The translations under genes were made by a program, and so were the position numbers. The notes under the pieces are model-generated. The model was not told where the DNA came from, did not search any database, and was given only the letters and a program-made list of their open reading frames with translations. From Pseudooceanicola marinus (GTDB lineage Bacteria > Pseudomonadota > Alphaproteobacteria > Rhodobacterales > Rhodobacteraceae), in contig NZ_JAIVMC010000016.1 in assembly GCF_020177265.1 (NCBI RefSeq), forward strand, positions 1 through 64,000: 64,000 bases of DNA. Reading direction: 5' to 3'. This document shows positions 50,723-60,812 of the stretch, piece after piece (positions within the stretch are counted from its first letter, which is position 1; every line of letters starts with the position of its first letter).

Positions 50723-52645
50723 TCAGCCGAGGTACTCATCCTCATGCGCCTTCTTCGGGTGGGTCGAGATCGGGAACCACAGCGGGAAGGTGTCGAGCAT
50801 GGCAAAGAGTTGGCTGACCACCTCGGACTTTCCGCTGATCTGCGCGCCACCTGCCAGCAGGGCGTCGTGGCCCGCCTCGCCCAGGGCCAGCTGGCTCAGC
50901 AGCTCGCGCGAGAGGGTGACGGTGGCATCCGCCGCCGGGTTCGGCTCGGCACGGGTGTAGAGGACGGAGTTCGAGATCTCGATCGCGCAGGCATCGCCGC
51001 TGTCCGAGACTTCCCAGTTGATCACGCAGTCATGACCGACGGCGGCGGGGCCGTTCAGGCGGATCGACATGGCGCCGATCAGGTCCTGGGCGTCCATCCC
51101 CTTCATCACGTCGCGCATGTTGCGGTGGTTCTTGGCGCCCTCGGGCAACCCGTGGCGCAGTTCCTGCGCGGCCGAGAGGTAGGCGTTGCGCCAGGTGGCG
51201 TTCTCGGTCTGATACCCCAGCTGGCTGTGGGTCTTGGCCAGCAGTTCCTTCGCCTCCGCATGGTCGGGCTCGGCCCAGATCACCTGATCGAGGATCGAGG
51301 CGACCCAGCGGTATTCGCCCTTGTCGAAATCGGCCTGCGCCTTCTCCATCACGGCATCGACACCGCCCATGTATTCCAGCGTCTTTTTCGCCTGCGGGCG
51401 CGGCGGCAGCGGGTCCAGGGTGGCGGGGTTGCCGTCGTACCAGCCCAGGTAATAGGCGTAGATGCCGCGCACGTTGTGCTTGATCGAACCGTAGTAGGGC
51501 CGCAGCGCCCAGTTGCTTTCCAGCTCGGGCGGCAGGGTGATCGCATTGGCGATTTCCGCGCCGACATAGCCGTGCGACATCAGGCGCAGGGTCTGGTCAT
51601 GCAGGTACTTGATCGCGTCACGCTGCTGGCTGAGGTATTTCAGCATGTTCTCGCGGCCGAAGACGGGCCAGTTGTGGCCGCCCACCATGATCTCGGCGTC
51701 ATCGAAACGCAGCGAGCGGTCCAGCGTGTCGGCCCAGGCCGAGGCATCGCGGGGGAAGGCGCCGCGGATGGTGTAGATGTTGACCATGCACATGTAGGCG
51801 TTGTCGGCCACATGCACCGTCTTGCGCTTGGGGAAGTAGGCGTGCAGGCCCGTCGGCGCCTCGCCGGGGGCATACATGCACTCGATCACCTCGCCATCCA
51901 CCTCGAAGCTGGCGCCGCCCTTGGGCACCACGTCGGTGGGCAGGATGAAGGTGACGGTGCCGCCCTCGATCGCCTGGCCCAGGCCGTTGTCGATCAGGCC
52001 GGTGGCGCCGACGGGCAGGTTTTCCCCAAACATGTAATCGCCGCGCGCGGGCATGCCCTCGGCCGCGAGGCCCTGTTCCTTGATGACCCAGTGGACGAAA
52101 TCATCGGTGGCGATGATGCGGACCTTGCCGGCCTTCACGTCCTCTTCGCTGACCAGCCCGCGGATGCCGCCGAAGTGGTCCGAATGGGTGTGGGTGATGA
52201 CCACGCCCAGCACCGGCTTTTCCGCCACATGCTTGTGCATCAGCGCCAGCGCGTAGCGGGCGGTTTCCACCGTGGTCAGGGCGTCGACGGCGATGTAGCC
52301 GTTCTCGGTCTCGACGAAGGTGATGTTGGCCTGGCTTTCGCCGCGCACCTGGTAGACGCCCTCGGTCACCTTGAAGAGGCCGCGCACGTTGTTCAGCTGC
52401 GCATGCCGCCACAGGCTGGGGTGGGCGGTGTCGGGGGCGTCTTCGGCCAGCGTGGTCTCGAACGCCTCGTGGTGCCAGACGATGTGGCCCTCGTCATCCA
52501 GGATCGCCGGATCGGCGGGGCGCAGCATCAGGCCACGCTCGGCGGCGTCGAAATCGGCGCGGGTGGCCCAGTCGAAGACCGGGCTGTCCTTGGCCGCCTG
52601 CTGCGCGGCGCGGGTAAACTCGGTGGCCTTGTCGGTATTTCTCAT
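50723..52645 (-). CDS. Alkyl sulfatase, SdsA1-like metallo-beta-lactamase fold
   Basis: A 640-residue hydrolase releasing sulfate from alkyl sulfate esters. The zinc motif THTHSDH is at residues 151-157, and the second-shell block ECMYAPGEAPTGLHAYFP follows. The helical dimerisation region (about 320-510) and a C-terminal SCP2-like domain (about 520-640) give the full SdsA/BDS1 architecture. Unlike secreted SdsA1, the N-terminus (MRNTDKATEFTRAAQQ) shows no signal peptide, so it looks cytoplasmic. It is divergent from a LuxR regulator. Secondary alkylsulfatases and linear-ether-cleaving relatives share the fold, so the substrate is open. Confidence 0.9.
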   Translation of the reverse strand: MRNTDKATEFTRAAQQAAKDSPVFDWATRADFDAAERGLMLRPADPAILDDEGHIVWHHEAFETTLAEDAPDTAHPSLWRHAQLNNVRGLFKVTEGVYQVRGESQANITFVETENGYIAVDALTTVETARYALALMHKHVAEKPVLGVVITHTHSDHFGGIRGLVSEEDVKAGKVRIIATDDFVHWVIKEQGLAAEGMPARGDYMFGENLPVGATGLIDNGLGQAIEGGTVTFILPTDVVPKGGASFEVDGEVIECMYAPGEAPTGLHAYFPKRKTVHVADNAYMCMVNIYTIRGAFPRDASAWADTLDRSLRFDDAEIMVGGHNWPVFGRENMLKYLSQQRDAIKYLHDQTLRLMSHGYVGAEIANAITLPPELESNWALRPYYGSIKHNVRGIYAYYLGWYDGNPATLDPLPPRPQAKKTLEYMGGVDAVMEKAQADFDKGEYRWVASILDQVIWAEPDHAEAKELLAKTHSQLGYQTENATWRNAYLSAAQELRHGLPEGAKNHRNMRDVMKGMDAQDLIGAMSIRLNGPAAVGHDCVINWEVSDSGDACAIEISNSVLYTRAEPNPAADATVTLSRELLSQLALGEAGHDALLAGGAQISGKSEVVSQLFAMLDTFPLWFPISTHPKKAHEDEYLG

Positions 52646-52848
52646 GATCGTCCTGCCTTGGGGGCCGCGCAGGGGAGAAGGCGCGGCCGGGTGGTTCGCA
52701 CGGGGGACCAGGCCCCCACCTTAGCCCAAGGGGTACGCGGTGGCGCCCGCATGTGGGATTACCAAAATGGGTAGGCCGCCCGGCCGTCCCGGGCCATCGG
52801 GCCCTCAGGGGCGTTGACACCTTCCCGGCTTTGCCGCAGGCCCTTTGC

Positions 52849-53649
52849 ATGACCCAGCCCCCGACCGCCCCGCAGTCCCGGCCGCGTGATGCGGTGACCC
52901 AGGCCCTGGGCAACATGATCGCCGCCATCGGCGAGCCCTGGTTCTACGAGGCCCTGCTGGCCTATATCGGCGCCGTGGTTCCCAACGACAGCGCCCTTGT
53001 CGTCGTCTGCGATCACGACAAGGCCCCGGCGGTGCGCTGTGATCAGCTGCTGCCAAGCCAGCGGTCGCGACTTTACGAGACCTGGATGAGCGGCGTGTTC
53101 CAGCTCGGCCCCTACTACAACATGCACCGGCAGGACCGGCCCGACGGCCTCTACATGCTGCGCGAGATCGCCCCCGACAACTTCCGCGCCTCCGAGTATT
53201 TTCGCGTCTACTATCGCCAGATCGGCCAGTCCGACATGGCCGGCTACCTGATCCGCACGGGCGAAGAGCGGCACGTCATCGTCTATCTCTCGCGCATGGC
53301 CGGCAATCCTCGGTTCAGCCTGGCCGAGCGGCGGCAGCTGATGAACATCGCGGAAATCTCGATCCAGTCGACGCTGAAGCACTGGCAGATCCGCCAGGAC
53401 CGGCTGGTGGACGCGGGCCAGGGGCGCAACCGAGCGCTGCTGGCCAGCTTCGGGCGGTCCGTGCTGTCGGACCGCGAGTACGAGATCGTGCACATGCTGT
53501 TGCAGGGCCATTCGGCCAAGCAGATCGCCCATGATTTCGACATCACCGACCATACGGTCCGGGCGCATCTGAAACATGCCTACAAGAAGCTGAAGGTGCG
53601 CAGCCAAGCCGAGCTGTTCTCGCTGCTGCTGCGCCACCTGGGGGTGTGA
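52849..53649 (+). CDS. LuxR-family transcriptional regulator (paralogue of 37620-38423)
   Basis: A 266-residue regulator from the ATG at 52849. The N-terminal sensor domain (about 1-190) includes PNDSALVVVCDHDKAP; the C-terminal LuxR HTH runs from LSDREYEIVHMLLQGHSAKQ to VRAHLKHAYKKLKVRSQAEL. The shared layout and C-terminus (AELFSLLLRHLG) with the regulator at 37620 indicate a common ancestor. It is divergent from the alkylsulfatase and likely controls it. The 203-bp intergenic region contains TTACCAAAATGGGTA (52759-52773), an imperfect dyad that may be its target. Confidence 0.87.
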   Translation: MTQPPTAPQSRPRDAVTQALGNMIAAIGEPWFYEALLAYIGAVVPNDSALVVVCDHDKAPAVRCDQLLPSQRSRLYETWMSGVFQLGPYYNMHRQDRPDGLYMLREIAPDNFRASEYFRVYYRQIGQSDMAGYLIRTGEERHVIVYLSRMAGNPRFSLAERRQLMNIAEISIQSTLKHWQIRQDRLVDAGQGRNRALLASFGRSVLSDREYEIVHMLLQGHSAKQIAHDFDITDHTVRAHLKHAYKKLKVRSQAELFSLLLRHLGV

Positions 53650-53677
53650 GGAAGGCATCCGCGATGTCCCGCCCGGC

Positions 53678-53769
53678 GGGCAGCGCCCGACCCGCCCCGT
53701 TTCGCCGAAGGCGAACCTCTAGTTCGACGGGCGGGCGCTACACGCCCACGCTCGGGCCGGGCGCTGCCC
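53678..53769. repeat. Multi-hairpin palindromic intergenic element
   Basis: Outer arms GGGCAGCGCCCGACCC (53678-53693) and GGGCCGGGCGCTGCCC (53754-53769) pair with one mismatch. Inside, CCCGCCC (53691-53697) pairs with GGGCGGG (53729-53735) around a TTCGCC-GAA-GGCGAA hairpin (53701-53715), and GGGCG-ctaca-CGCCC (53733-53747) forms an alternative hairpin. The total span is 92 bp between convergent luxR and hutD, so a terminator or REP-like mobile palindrome is likely. Copy number elsewhere is unknown. Confidence 0.7.
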
Positions 53770-53802
53770 TCCGACCTTTAGGGCAGACCAAAGGGAAAAC
53801 CG

Positions 53803-54336
53803 TCATTTCTCAAGAATGAGGATCAACAGGCACCCGTCCGGCACCGCCTCCGGCGCGCCGTCCAGCTCCACCAGATCATACCGCCCCAGACCCAGCTCCG
53901 CCCGGTCCTCGCGGGCAAACAGGTAAGCGCCCAGCACAGCCGCACCCGGCACCGGCTCTCCCGGTTGCAGCACGACCCCGCGCAGCGGCGCGCGCACCAT
54001 CAGGTTCAGGTCCAGCAGGCCCTCCCCCGGCAGTTCCGCGTCGCAGGCCAGACCGCCGTCGAAGGGATGCGGCCCGCTTTCGGGGTCCGTCTCGATCACC
54101 GATCCGTCCTCGAACCGCAGCACCATGGCGCCGCCTTCCAGCACGGTCAGCACCCGGTCGATCCCGGGAAAGACCGAGAAGGGGCCGGATCCGCCGACCT
54201 TCGCCGTGCTGATCCGCCACTGAAAATCCTCGAACCCCGCGCCGGCGGGATGGCAGATCACCTCTGCCGTCTCGCCGCCGCCGTTCTTCCAGGGGGCAAA
54301 GCGCCGCTCTGCCGCCCTGTGAATTTTACCGTTCAT
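53803..54336 (-). CDS. hutD: HutD/Ves family protein
   Basis: A 177-residue cupin-fold protein of the HutD family, commonly last or near-last in hut operons; proposed to limit pathway flux, with no firm enzymatic role. The N-terminal [20 protein letters not shown] block is characteristic. The ATG at 54336 overlaps the hutU stop (ATGA), so it is co-translated; the open frame extends upstream but inside hutU. C-terminal resemblance is weaker. It is the last gene before the palindromic element. Confidence 0.87.
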   Translation of the reverse strand: MNGKIHRAAERRFAPWKNGGGETAEVICHPAGAGFEDFQWRISTAKVGGSGPFSVFPGIDRVLTVLEGGAMVLRFEDGSVIETDPESGPHPFDGGLACDAELPGEGLLDLNLMVRAPLRGVVLQPGEPVPGAAVLGAYLFAREDRAELGLGRYDLVELDGAPEAVPDGCLLILILEK

Positions 54337-56027
54337 CCGAGGATCCTGGGCAGGTTCAGCCCGTGTTCCTTCGCGCATTCGATCGCCTCCGGGTAACCCG
54401 CATCCGCATGGCGCCAGACGCCCGACGCGGGATCATTCCACAGCACCCGCTCCAGCCGCTTGGCGGCCTCGGGCGTGCCGTCGGCACAGATAACGACCCC
54501 GGCGTGCTGGGAAAAGCCCATGCCGACCCCGCCGCCGTGGTGCAGCGACACCCAGGTGGCCCCCGAGGCGGTATTCACCAGCGCGTTCAGCAGCGGCCAG
54601 TCCGACACGGCGTCCGACCCGTCGCGCATCGCCTCCGTCTCCCTGTTGGGCGAGGCGACCGAGCCGCTGTCGAGGTGATCGCGCCCGATCACCACCGGCG
54701 CCTTCAGCTCGCCATTGGCCACCATCTCGTTGAACTTCAGCCCCGCGCGGTGACGATCCCCCAGCCCGATCCAGCAGATGCGGGCGGGCAGGCCCTGGAA
54801 CTCGATCCGGTCGCGCGCCATGTCCAGCCAGCGGTGCAGGCCCTCGTTCTCGGGGAACAGCTCCTTCATGGCCTGGTCGGTCTTGTAGATGTCCTCGGGA
54901 TCACCCGACAGCGCGGCCCAGCGGAAGGGGCCGATGCCGCGGCAGAACAGCGGGCGGATGTAGGCGGGCACGAAGCCGGGGAAGGCAAAGGCGTTTTCCA
55001 GCCCCTCTTCCTGGGCCATCTGGCGGATGTTGTTGCCGTAATCCAGCGTCGGGATCCCGGCGTTCCAGAAGCCGACCATGGCCGCCACGTGATCCTTCAT
55101 CGAGGCGCGCGCGGCACGGTTCACCGCCTCCGGCTCGCTTTCCTGCTTGGCGCGCCATTCGGCCACGGTCCAGCCTTTCGGCAGATAGCCGTGGTAGGGA
55201 TCATGGGCCGAGGTCTGGTCGGTGACGATGTCGGGCCGCCCGTTGGGCATCGCCTCGCCCGCCTGCACGCGGCGCAGGATCTCGGGGAAGATCTCGGCGG
55301 CATTGCCGATCAGGGCCACGGATTTCGCCTCGCCCGCCTTGGTCCAGCGGTCGATCATCGCCAGCGCCTCGTCGAGGTCGTGGGTCTTCTCGTCACAATA
55401 CCGGGTGCGGATGCGGAAATCGGCGCGGGTCTCGTCGCATTCCACGGCCAGGCAGCAGGCGCCGGCCATCACCGCCGCCAGCGGCTGCGCGCCGCCCATG
55501 CCGCCCAGACCGCCGGTCAGGATCCACTTGCCCGTCAGGTCGCCGTCGTAATGCTGACGCCCCGCCTCGGCGAAGGTCTCATAGGTGCCCTGCACGATGC
55601 CCTGCGCCCCGATGTAGATCCAGGACCCGGCGGTCATCTGGCCGTACATCATCAGGCCCTTCTTATCGAGCTCGTTGAAATGCTCCCAATTGGCCCAGTT
55701 GGGCACGAGGTTCGAGTTGGCGATCAGCACGCGCGGCGCATCCGCATGGGTGCGGATCACGGCAATCGGCTTGCCCGACTGGACGATCAGCGTCTCGTCC
55801 GCCTCCAGCTTTTTCAGGCTGTCGCAGATAGCGTCGAAATCCTCCCAGGTGCGCGCCGCGCGGCCAATGCCGCCGTAAACGACCAGCTCATGCGGGTTCT
55901 CGGCCACATCGGGGTGCAGGTTGTTCATCAGCATCCGCAGCGGCGCCTCGGTGACCCAGCTTTTCGCGGTCAGCTCGGTCCCCGTGGGGGGGAAGATGTC
56001 GCGGGTGTTGTGGCGGGGGTTGGTCAT
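54333..56027 (-). CDS. hutU: Urocanate hydratase
   Basis: Converts urocanate to 4-imidazolone-5-propionate using NAD as an electrophilic cofactor, the second step of histidine breakdown. At 564 residues it has normal length, with the NAD-binding loop [14 protein letters not shown], the N-terminal [20 protein letters not shown], the active-site cysteine block [19 protein letters not shown] and the C-terminal [26 protein letters not shown] precedes the ATG. It lies 15 bp downstream of hutG and overlaps hutD. Assignment is secure. Confidence 0.97.
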   Translation of the reverse strand: MTNPRHNTRDIFPPTGTELTAKSWVTEAPLRMLMNNLHPDVAENPHELVVYGGIGRAARTWEDFDAICDSLKKLEADETLIVQSGKPIAVIRTHADAPRVLIANSNLVPNWANWEHFNELDKKGLMMYGQMTAGSWIYIGAQGIVQGTYETFAEAGRQHYDGDLTGKWILTGGLGGMGGAQPLAAVMAGACCLAVECDETRADFRIRTRYCDEKTHDLDEALAMIDRWTKAGEAKSVALIGNAAEIFPEILRRVQAGEAMPNGRPDIVTDQTSAHDPYHGYLPKGWTVAEWRAKQESEPEAVNRAARASMKDHVAAMVGFWNAGIPTLDYGNNIRQMAQEEGLENAFAFPGFVPAYIRPLFCRGIGPFRWAALSGDPEDIYKTDQAMKELFPENEGLHRWLDMARDRIEFQGLPARICWIGLGDRHRAGLKFNEMVANGELKAPVVIGRDHLDSGSVASPNRETEAMRDGSDAVSDWPLLNALVNTASGATWVSLHHGGGVGMGFSQHAGVVICADGTPEAAKRLERVLWNDPASGVWRHADAGYPEAIECAKEHGLNLPRILG

Positions 56028-56042
56028 GTCTGGGGTCCTCTC

Positions 56043-56858
56043 TCAAAGGCGCGGCAGCTGCGGGGCGGGCCGGGCGGCGGCCTCGGCGGCCTGCAGGATA
56101 TCGGTCAGGATGGTCTTCAGCTGCGGGCGCAGCGTGGCGATCTTCTCGGCGTCCACCTCGAAGGGCAGATCCTCGGTCTCCAGGTAGGCGGACTGGGCCA
56201 GCTCCATCTGGATGGCGTGAATGCCACGGCCCGGGCGGCCGTAGTGCCGGGTGGTCCAGCCGCCGCGGAAGCGCCCGTTCACCACATGGCTCTGCCCGGT
56301 GGCGGCGCAGGCCTCACGGCAGGCGGCCTCGATCTCGGCCGCGCAGGTCGTACCGCCGTCGGTGCCGATGTTGAAATCAGGCAGGGTGCCCTCGAACAGC
56401 CAGGGGATGACCGAGCGGATCGAGTGGCAGTCGTAGAGCACCGCATAGCCGTGGATCGCCTTCACCCGCGCCAGCTCGGCCTCCAGCGCCGCATGGTAGG
56501 GCGCGTGGAAGGCCGTGACGCGGCGGGCCACCTCTGCGGCGTCGGGCGCCTCGTCCCAGATCGGCACGTTGTCGAATGTCGTCTCGGGCACCAGCCCGGT
56601 GGTCGTCTGCCCGGGATACAGCGACTGCCCCGAGGGGTCGCGGTTGGCGTCGATCACGTAGCGGTGGAAGCTGGCGCGCACCATCGTGGCGCCGTCGATC
56701 AGCCCCCCATAGAGCTGGTGAATATGCCAGTCGGTGTCGCGCAGCAGCTGGCCCTCGTCGTTGAGGCACGCCTTGATGTCCTCGGGCACCCAGGTGCCGG
56801 TATGCGGCAGGCCGAGCACCAGCGGGCTGTCGCCCTGAACGATCTGAACCGGATCCAT
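56043..56858 (-). CDS. hutG: N-formylglutamate deformylase
   Basis: Hydrolyses N-formylglutamate to glutamate and formate, the last step of the five-step histidine pathway. The 271-residue protein has LGLPHTGTWVPEDIK at the start and YDCHSIRSVIPWLFEG as the zinc-binding/catalytic region, typical of the FGase family rather than the arginase-like HutG. The ATG at 56858 shares a base with the hutH stop (TGATG); the GTG at 56861 is an alternative. Its presence implies the HutF branch, but no hutF is in the window. Confidence 0.93.
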   Translation of the reverse strand: MDPVQIVQGDSPLVLGLPHTGTWVPEDIKACLNDEGQLLRDTDWHIHQLYGGLIDGATMVRASFHRYVIDANRDPSGQSLYPGQTTTGLVPETTFDNVPIWDEAPDAAEVARRVTAFHAPYHAALEAELARVKAIHGYAVLYDCHSIRSVIPWLFEGTLPDFNIGTDGGTTCAAEIEAACREACAATGQSHVVNGRFRGGWTTRHYGRPGRGIHAIQMELAQSAYLETEDLPFEVDAEKIATLRPQLKTILTDILQAAEAAARPAPQLPRL

Positions 56859-58399
56859 CACGCCACCTCCGGCAGGGCCACGCCCAGATCGAAGATCAGC
56901 GCGCCTTCCGCCACCAGGTCATGGGCGGCGGCCAGGTCGGGCGCCATGTAGCGGTCATCGCCCAGTTCCGCCACGCGGCTCCGCAGCGCGGCGATGGCGG
57001 CCGTCAGCGGCACGGAGGTTTCCAGCGGCCCGCGCAGGGCCACCCCCTGCGCCGCCGTCACCGCCTCGATGCCCAGGATGTTGAAAAGGTTGCGGGTCAT
57101 CAGACCCAACCGCCGCGCGCCGTGACAAGCCATGGACACGTGGTCCTCCTGGTTGGCCGAGGTGGGCGTCGAGTCGATGGACGCCGGATGCGCCAGCTGC
57201 TTGTTCTCGCTCATCAAGGCGGCAGAGGTCACCTCGGCGATCATCAGCCCCGAATTCAGCCCCGGCTTCGGCGACAGGAAGGCCGGCAGGCCGAAGCTCA
57301 GCGCCGGGTCCACCAGCAGGGCGATGCGGCGCTGCGCGATGGCGCCGATCTCGGAGACGGCCAGGGCGATCTGGTCGGCGGCAAAGGCCACCGGCTCGGC
57401 GTGGAAGTTGCCGCCAGAGACGACCGATCCATCCGACAGCACCAGCGGGTTGTCGGTGGCGGCGTTGGCCTCCACCTCCAGCGTGCGGGCGGCCTGGCGC
57501 AGCAGGTCCAGGCAAGCGCCGCCGACCTGGGGATGGCAGCGCAGGCAATAGGGGTCCTGCACCCGCTCGTCGTCATCACGGTGGCTCTCGCGGATCTTCG
57601 ATCCCGCCAGCAGGGCGCGCAGGGAGGCCGCCACCTCCACCTGGCCCGCATGGCCGCGCAGGGTGTGGATCTCCTCGGCGAAGGGCGCGGTGGATCCCAT
57701 GGCCGCATCGGTGGACAGCGCCCCGGTCACGACCGAGGTCATCAGCGCCCGCTCCGCCCGGAACAGCCCCGCCAAGGCCAGCGCGGTGGAGGCCTGGGTG
57801 CCGTTGATCAGCGCCAGCCCTTCCTTGGCCGACAGCTCGATCGCCTCCAGCCCGGCCTCGGCCAGCGCCTGCGACGATGGCATCCGGCGGCCCTGGTAGA
57901 TGGCCTCCCCCTCGCCCAGCATGGTCGCGGTCATATGCGCCAGCGGCGCCAGATCGCCCGACGCCCCGACCGAGCCCTGTTCGGGGATCAGCGGCAGCAG
58001 ATCGCGGGCCAGCATGTCCAGCATCAGCTGCACCACCTCGGCCCGGATGCCCGAGGCGCCGCGCGACAGCGACATCACCTTCAGCACCATGATCAGCCGC
58101 GTGACCTCCGGCGCCAGCGGGTCGCCCACGCCGCAGCAATGGGACAGGATCAGGTTGCGTTGCAGGGTCGCCGTGTCCTCCACCGCGATCTTGATCGAGG
58201 CCAGCTTGCCGAAGCCGGTGTTCACCCCGTAGACAGCGGCGTTTCCGGCGGCGACCTCGGCGATGCGGGCGGCGGCGGCGTCGATGGCGGGCCAGGCCCT
58301 GTCATCCAGCGTGATGCCCGCGCCGTCCCAGTAGATCCGCGCCAGGGCCCGCAGGGACACGGCGCCGGGGGTCAGATGTTCAACCTTGGTCTCAGCCAT
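56858..58399 (-). CDS. hutH: Histidine ammonia-lyase
   Basis: Removes ammonia from histidine to give urocanate. The 513-residue protein carries [15 protein letters not shown], whose Ala146-Ser147-Gly148 cyclises to the MIO electrophile; [15 protein letters not shown] and the glutamine-rich NQEDHVSM block are also conserved. GAAGGAG precedes the ATG at 58399, and the start overlaps the hutI stop by 8 bp; the longer frame to 58423 lies within hutI. Assignment is secure. Confidence 0.97.
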   Translation of the reverse strand: MAETKVEHLTPGAVSLRALARIYWDGAGITLDDRAWPAIDAAAARIAEVAAGNAAVYGVNTGFGKLASIKIAVEDTATLQRNLILSHCCGVGDPLAPEVTRLIMVLKVMSLSRGASGIRAEVVQLMLDMLARDLLPLIPEQGSVGASGDLAPLAHMTATMLGEGEAIYQGRRMPSSQALAEAGLEAIELSAKEGLALINGTQASTALALAGLFRAERALMTSVVTGALSTDAAMGSTAPFAEEIHTLRGHAGQVEVAASLRALLAGSKIRESHRDDDERVQDPYCLRCHPQVGGACLDLLRQAARTLEVEANAATDNPLVLSDGSVVSGGNFHAEPVAFAADQIALAVSEIGAIAQRRIALLVDPALSFGLPAFLSPKPGLNSGLMIAEVTSAALMSENKQLAHPASIDSTPTSANQEDHVSMACHGARRLGLMTRNLFNILGIEAVTAAQGVALRGPLETSVPLTAAIAALRSRVAELGDDRYMAPDLAAAHDLVAEGALIFDLGVALPEVA

Positions 58400-59573
58400 G
58401 GGTGACGGCTCCTTCAAAGACACGCATATGCATCGGGTTCAGGCCGATCCGGCCGACAAGCTGGGCGGGACGTTCCGCATCCCAGACGGTGAAATCCGCC
58501 GACAGGCCGGGCGCCAGCCGCCCGGTCACGTCCCCAAGGCCCAGGGCGCGGGCGCCATGGGTCGTCACCGCGTCCAGGCATTCCGCCACGGTCATCCCCC
58601 ACAGGACCGCGCCCATGTTCATGGTCATCAGAAGCGAGGTCAGGGGAGAGGTGCCGGGATTGCAATCCGTGGCCAGCGCCATGGGTACGCCAGCGGCGCG
58701 CAGGGCGGCGACGGGCGGTTTCTGCGCCTCGTTCAGGGTGTAATAGGCGCCGGGCAGCAGCACCGCGACGGTGCCGGAGGCGGCAATGGCGGCCACGTCC
58801 TCGTCGGTGGCGTATTCGAAATGATCCACCGACAGGGCGCCATGGCGCGCGGCCATCAGGGTGCCGCCCGAGCGGGTCAGCTGTTCGGTATGCAGTTTCA
58901 CCGGCAGACCCAGCTCGCCCGCGCGGGCAAACAGCGGCTCCAGCTCCTCGGCGGAAAAGGCGATCCCCTCGCAGAAGCCGTCGACGGCATCAACCAGCCC
59001 CTCGGCCTGGGCGGCCTCCAGCCCGGCAATGGCGACCTCGCGGATATAGCCCGCCTTGTCGCCTTCGTATTCGGGCGGCAGGGCATGGGCCGCCAGCCAG
59101 GTGGTGCGCAGACGGAAGGGGCGCAGCGCGGCCAGGCGTTTGGCGGCGCCCAGCATCTTCAGCTCGCTCTCGATGTCGAGGCCATAGCCCGACTTGATCT
59201 CGATGGTCGACGTGCCCTCGGCCAGCAGCGCATCGAGGCGCGGCAGGGCTTCGGCCACCAGCTGTTCGACATCACGCTCGCGGGTGAACCGCATGGAGGC
59301 TTTGATGCCGCCGCCCGCCCGCGCGATATCCTGGTAATCGGCCCCTTCCAGCCGCATCTCGAACTCGCCCGTGCGGTCGCCGCCGAAAACCAGGTGGGTG
59401 TGGCAATCGACGAAAGAGGGCAGCACCAGCCGTCCGCCCAGGTCCACCACCTCGGCCCCCGCCTGCGACAGATCGGGGCCGATGGCGGTGATCTTGCCGC
59501 CTTCGGTCTCGATCTGCTGCGGCGCGGCCTCACCGGCCAGTCGCGCGTTGATCCAGATCCTGCGTGTCGTCAT
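58392..59573 (-). CDS. hutI: Imidazolonepropionase
   Basis: Opens the imidazolone ring to N-formimidoylglutamate. The 393-residue amidohydrolase has the metal motif [13 protein letters not shown], the substrate block [25 protein letters not shown] and [12 protein letters not shown]. The ATG at 59573 follows GGAGAGG; the frame runs on to 59618, but that would place the start within the HutC-like site at 59607, so it is rejected. It is the first gene of hutIHGUD, whose overlapping junctions indicate a single transcript from the promoter in 59574-59666. Confidence 0.95.
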   Translation of the reverse strand: MTTRRIWINARLAGEAAPQQIETEGGKITAIGPDLSQAGAEVVDLGGRLVLPSFVDCHTHLVFGGDRTGEFEMRLEGADYQDIARAGGGIKASMRFTRERDVEQLVAEALPRLDALLAEGTSTIEIKSGYGLDIESELKMLGAAKRLAALRPFRLRTTWLAAHALPPEYEGDKAGYIREVAIAGLEAAQAEGLVDAVDGFCEGIAFSAEELEPLFARAGELGLPVKLHTEQLTRSGGTLMAARHGALSVDHFEYATDEDVAAIAASGTVAVLLPGAYYTLNEAQKPPVAALRAAGVPMALATDCNPGTSPLTSLLMTMNMGAVLWGMTVAECLDAVTTHGARALGLGDVTGRLAPGLSADFTVWDAERPAQLVGRIGLNPMHMRVFEGAVTHG

Positions 59574-59606
59574 GGGCCTCTCCGGGTCGGCGTGTCGGGA
59601 TTCATT

Positions 59607-59618
59607 AAGTATAGACAT
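59607..59618. promoter_or_regulatory. HutC-like operator upstream of hutI
   Basis: AAGTATAGACAT (minus strand ATGTCTATACTT) lies 34 bp upstream of the hutI start, matching the sites at 49829, 60813 and 61667. Confidence 0.6.
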
Positions 59619-59666
59619 AAAGATCCCGAGCTGCCTAGGGGGTTTCTGGTCCGCCCCCTGCCCTGG

Positions 59667-60770
59667 CTACAGAACGGCCTCCAGCGCGCCCAGGAACTGA
59701 TCGTTTTCCGCCGCCAGCCCGATGGAAACGCGCAGGAAGCTCTCATAGCCCGGCTGTTTCCAGGGCTTCACGATGACCCCGTGATCGATCAGCGCCTCGG
59801 CCACCGGGCCGGAGGCGCGCGCGACATTGACGAACAGGAAATTGCCCTTCGACGGCAGCACCTCCAGCCCCCGTGCGCGCAGGGCGTCGGCCACCCGGTC
59901 GCGCTCCGCCAATGTGTCGGCCACGGCGGCCTGCATGCCTTCCGGCGCGCGCAGCGCCGCCAGCGCGGCGGCCTGGGCCACGGCGTTGACGTTGAAGGGC
60001 GTGCGCACCAGATGCATCGCGGAAATCAGCGCGTCGCTGTTCGACAGCCCGTAACCGATGCGCAGCGCCGCCAGCCCCCAGGCCTTGGAAAAGGTGCGCA
60101 GAATCAGCAGCGGCTTGTCATGGCCGCCGATCCGTTCGGTGCCGGGCAGGTAGTCTGACCCGGCGGCATATTCCACGTAGGCCTCATCCAGACACAGAAC
60201 GCTGTCGGGATGCTGCGCCGCCAGCACCTGGTCCAGTTGGTCGGGCGTCAGCCAGACCCCCGCCGGGTTCATCGGGTTGGCCAGCAGGATCAGCCGCACA
60301 GGCCGCGCCACGGCCTCCAGCAGGGCGGCCATGTCGATCTCCCGCTCCTCGGTCAGACCGATTCGCGTGACCTCCGCCCCCATCATCCGGGCGTAATCCT
60401 CGTGCAGCGGGAAGGACGGGTAAAGCGTCACCACCTCGTCGCCCGCCTGCAACAGCGCGCGGGCCAGCACGTTCAGCAGATCCTCGGACCCGTCGCCAAA
60501 GACGATGCGCGCGGCCTCCACCCCGGTCTCCGCCGCCAGCTGCGCCGCCAGCGCCCGGGCCGAGGGATCGGGGTACATCTGCGTCCGCCCCAGCACCTCC
60601 GCCATGGCCGCGCGCACGGGCGCGGGCAGCGGGTGCGGGTTCTCGTTCGAGCCCAGCTTGGCAATGGGCCGCCCGCCACAGCGGCTGGCCACGTCCTCCA
60701 ACGACAGGCCGGAATTGTAGGGGGCAAGCGCCGCCAGTTCGGGGCGCAGGGCGATTTCGGTTGCGGACAT
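59667..60770 (-). CDS. Histidinol-phosphate aminotransferase-like (HisC family) enzyme
   Basis: A 367-residue class I/II PLP aminotransferase of the HisC type. The phosphate/substrate end contains KLGSNENPHPLP, the mid region LANPMNPAGVWL and LDEAYVEY, and the Schiff-base lysine is in LRTFSKAWGLAALRIGYG. The ATG at 60770 has CGGAG upstream; a longer open frame to 61016 would overlap the divergent SDR gene. HisC normally works in histidine synthesis, but members also transaminate aromatic amino acids. Placed just upstream of hutI and sharing a palindrome with the divergent SDR, it may be a histidine/imidazolepyruvate or histidinol-related transaminase used in catabolism. Substrate inferred. 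Confidence 0.85.
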   Translation of the reverse strand: MSATEIALRPELAALAPYNSGLSLEDVASRCGGRPIAKLGSNENPHPLPAPVRAAMAEVLGRTQMYPDPSARALAAQLAAETGVEAARIVFGDGSEDLLNVLARALLQAGDEVVTLYPSFPLHEDYARMMGAEVTRIGLTEEREIDMAALLEAVARPVRLILLANPMNPAGVWLTPDQLDQVLAAQHPDSVLCLDEAYVEYAAGSDYLPGTERIGGHDKPLLILRTFSKAWGLAALRIGYGLSNSDALISAMHLVRTPFNVNAVAQAAALAALRAPEGMQAAVADTLAERDRVADALRARGLEVLPSKGNFLFVNVARASGPVAEALIDHGVIVKPWKQPGYESFLRVSIGLAAENDQFLGALEAVL

Positions 60771-60812
60771 GGGGGGAACTCCGTTGACTAGGCGCCGGGG
60801 AGGGGGCAACTT

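Noticed and set aside
54363-56951. 862-codon open frame on the plus strand
   Set aside because: Antisense to hutU and hutG, which are textbook matches.
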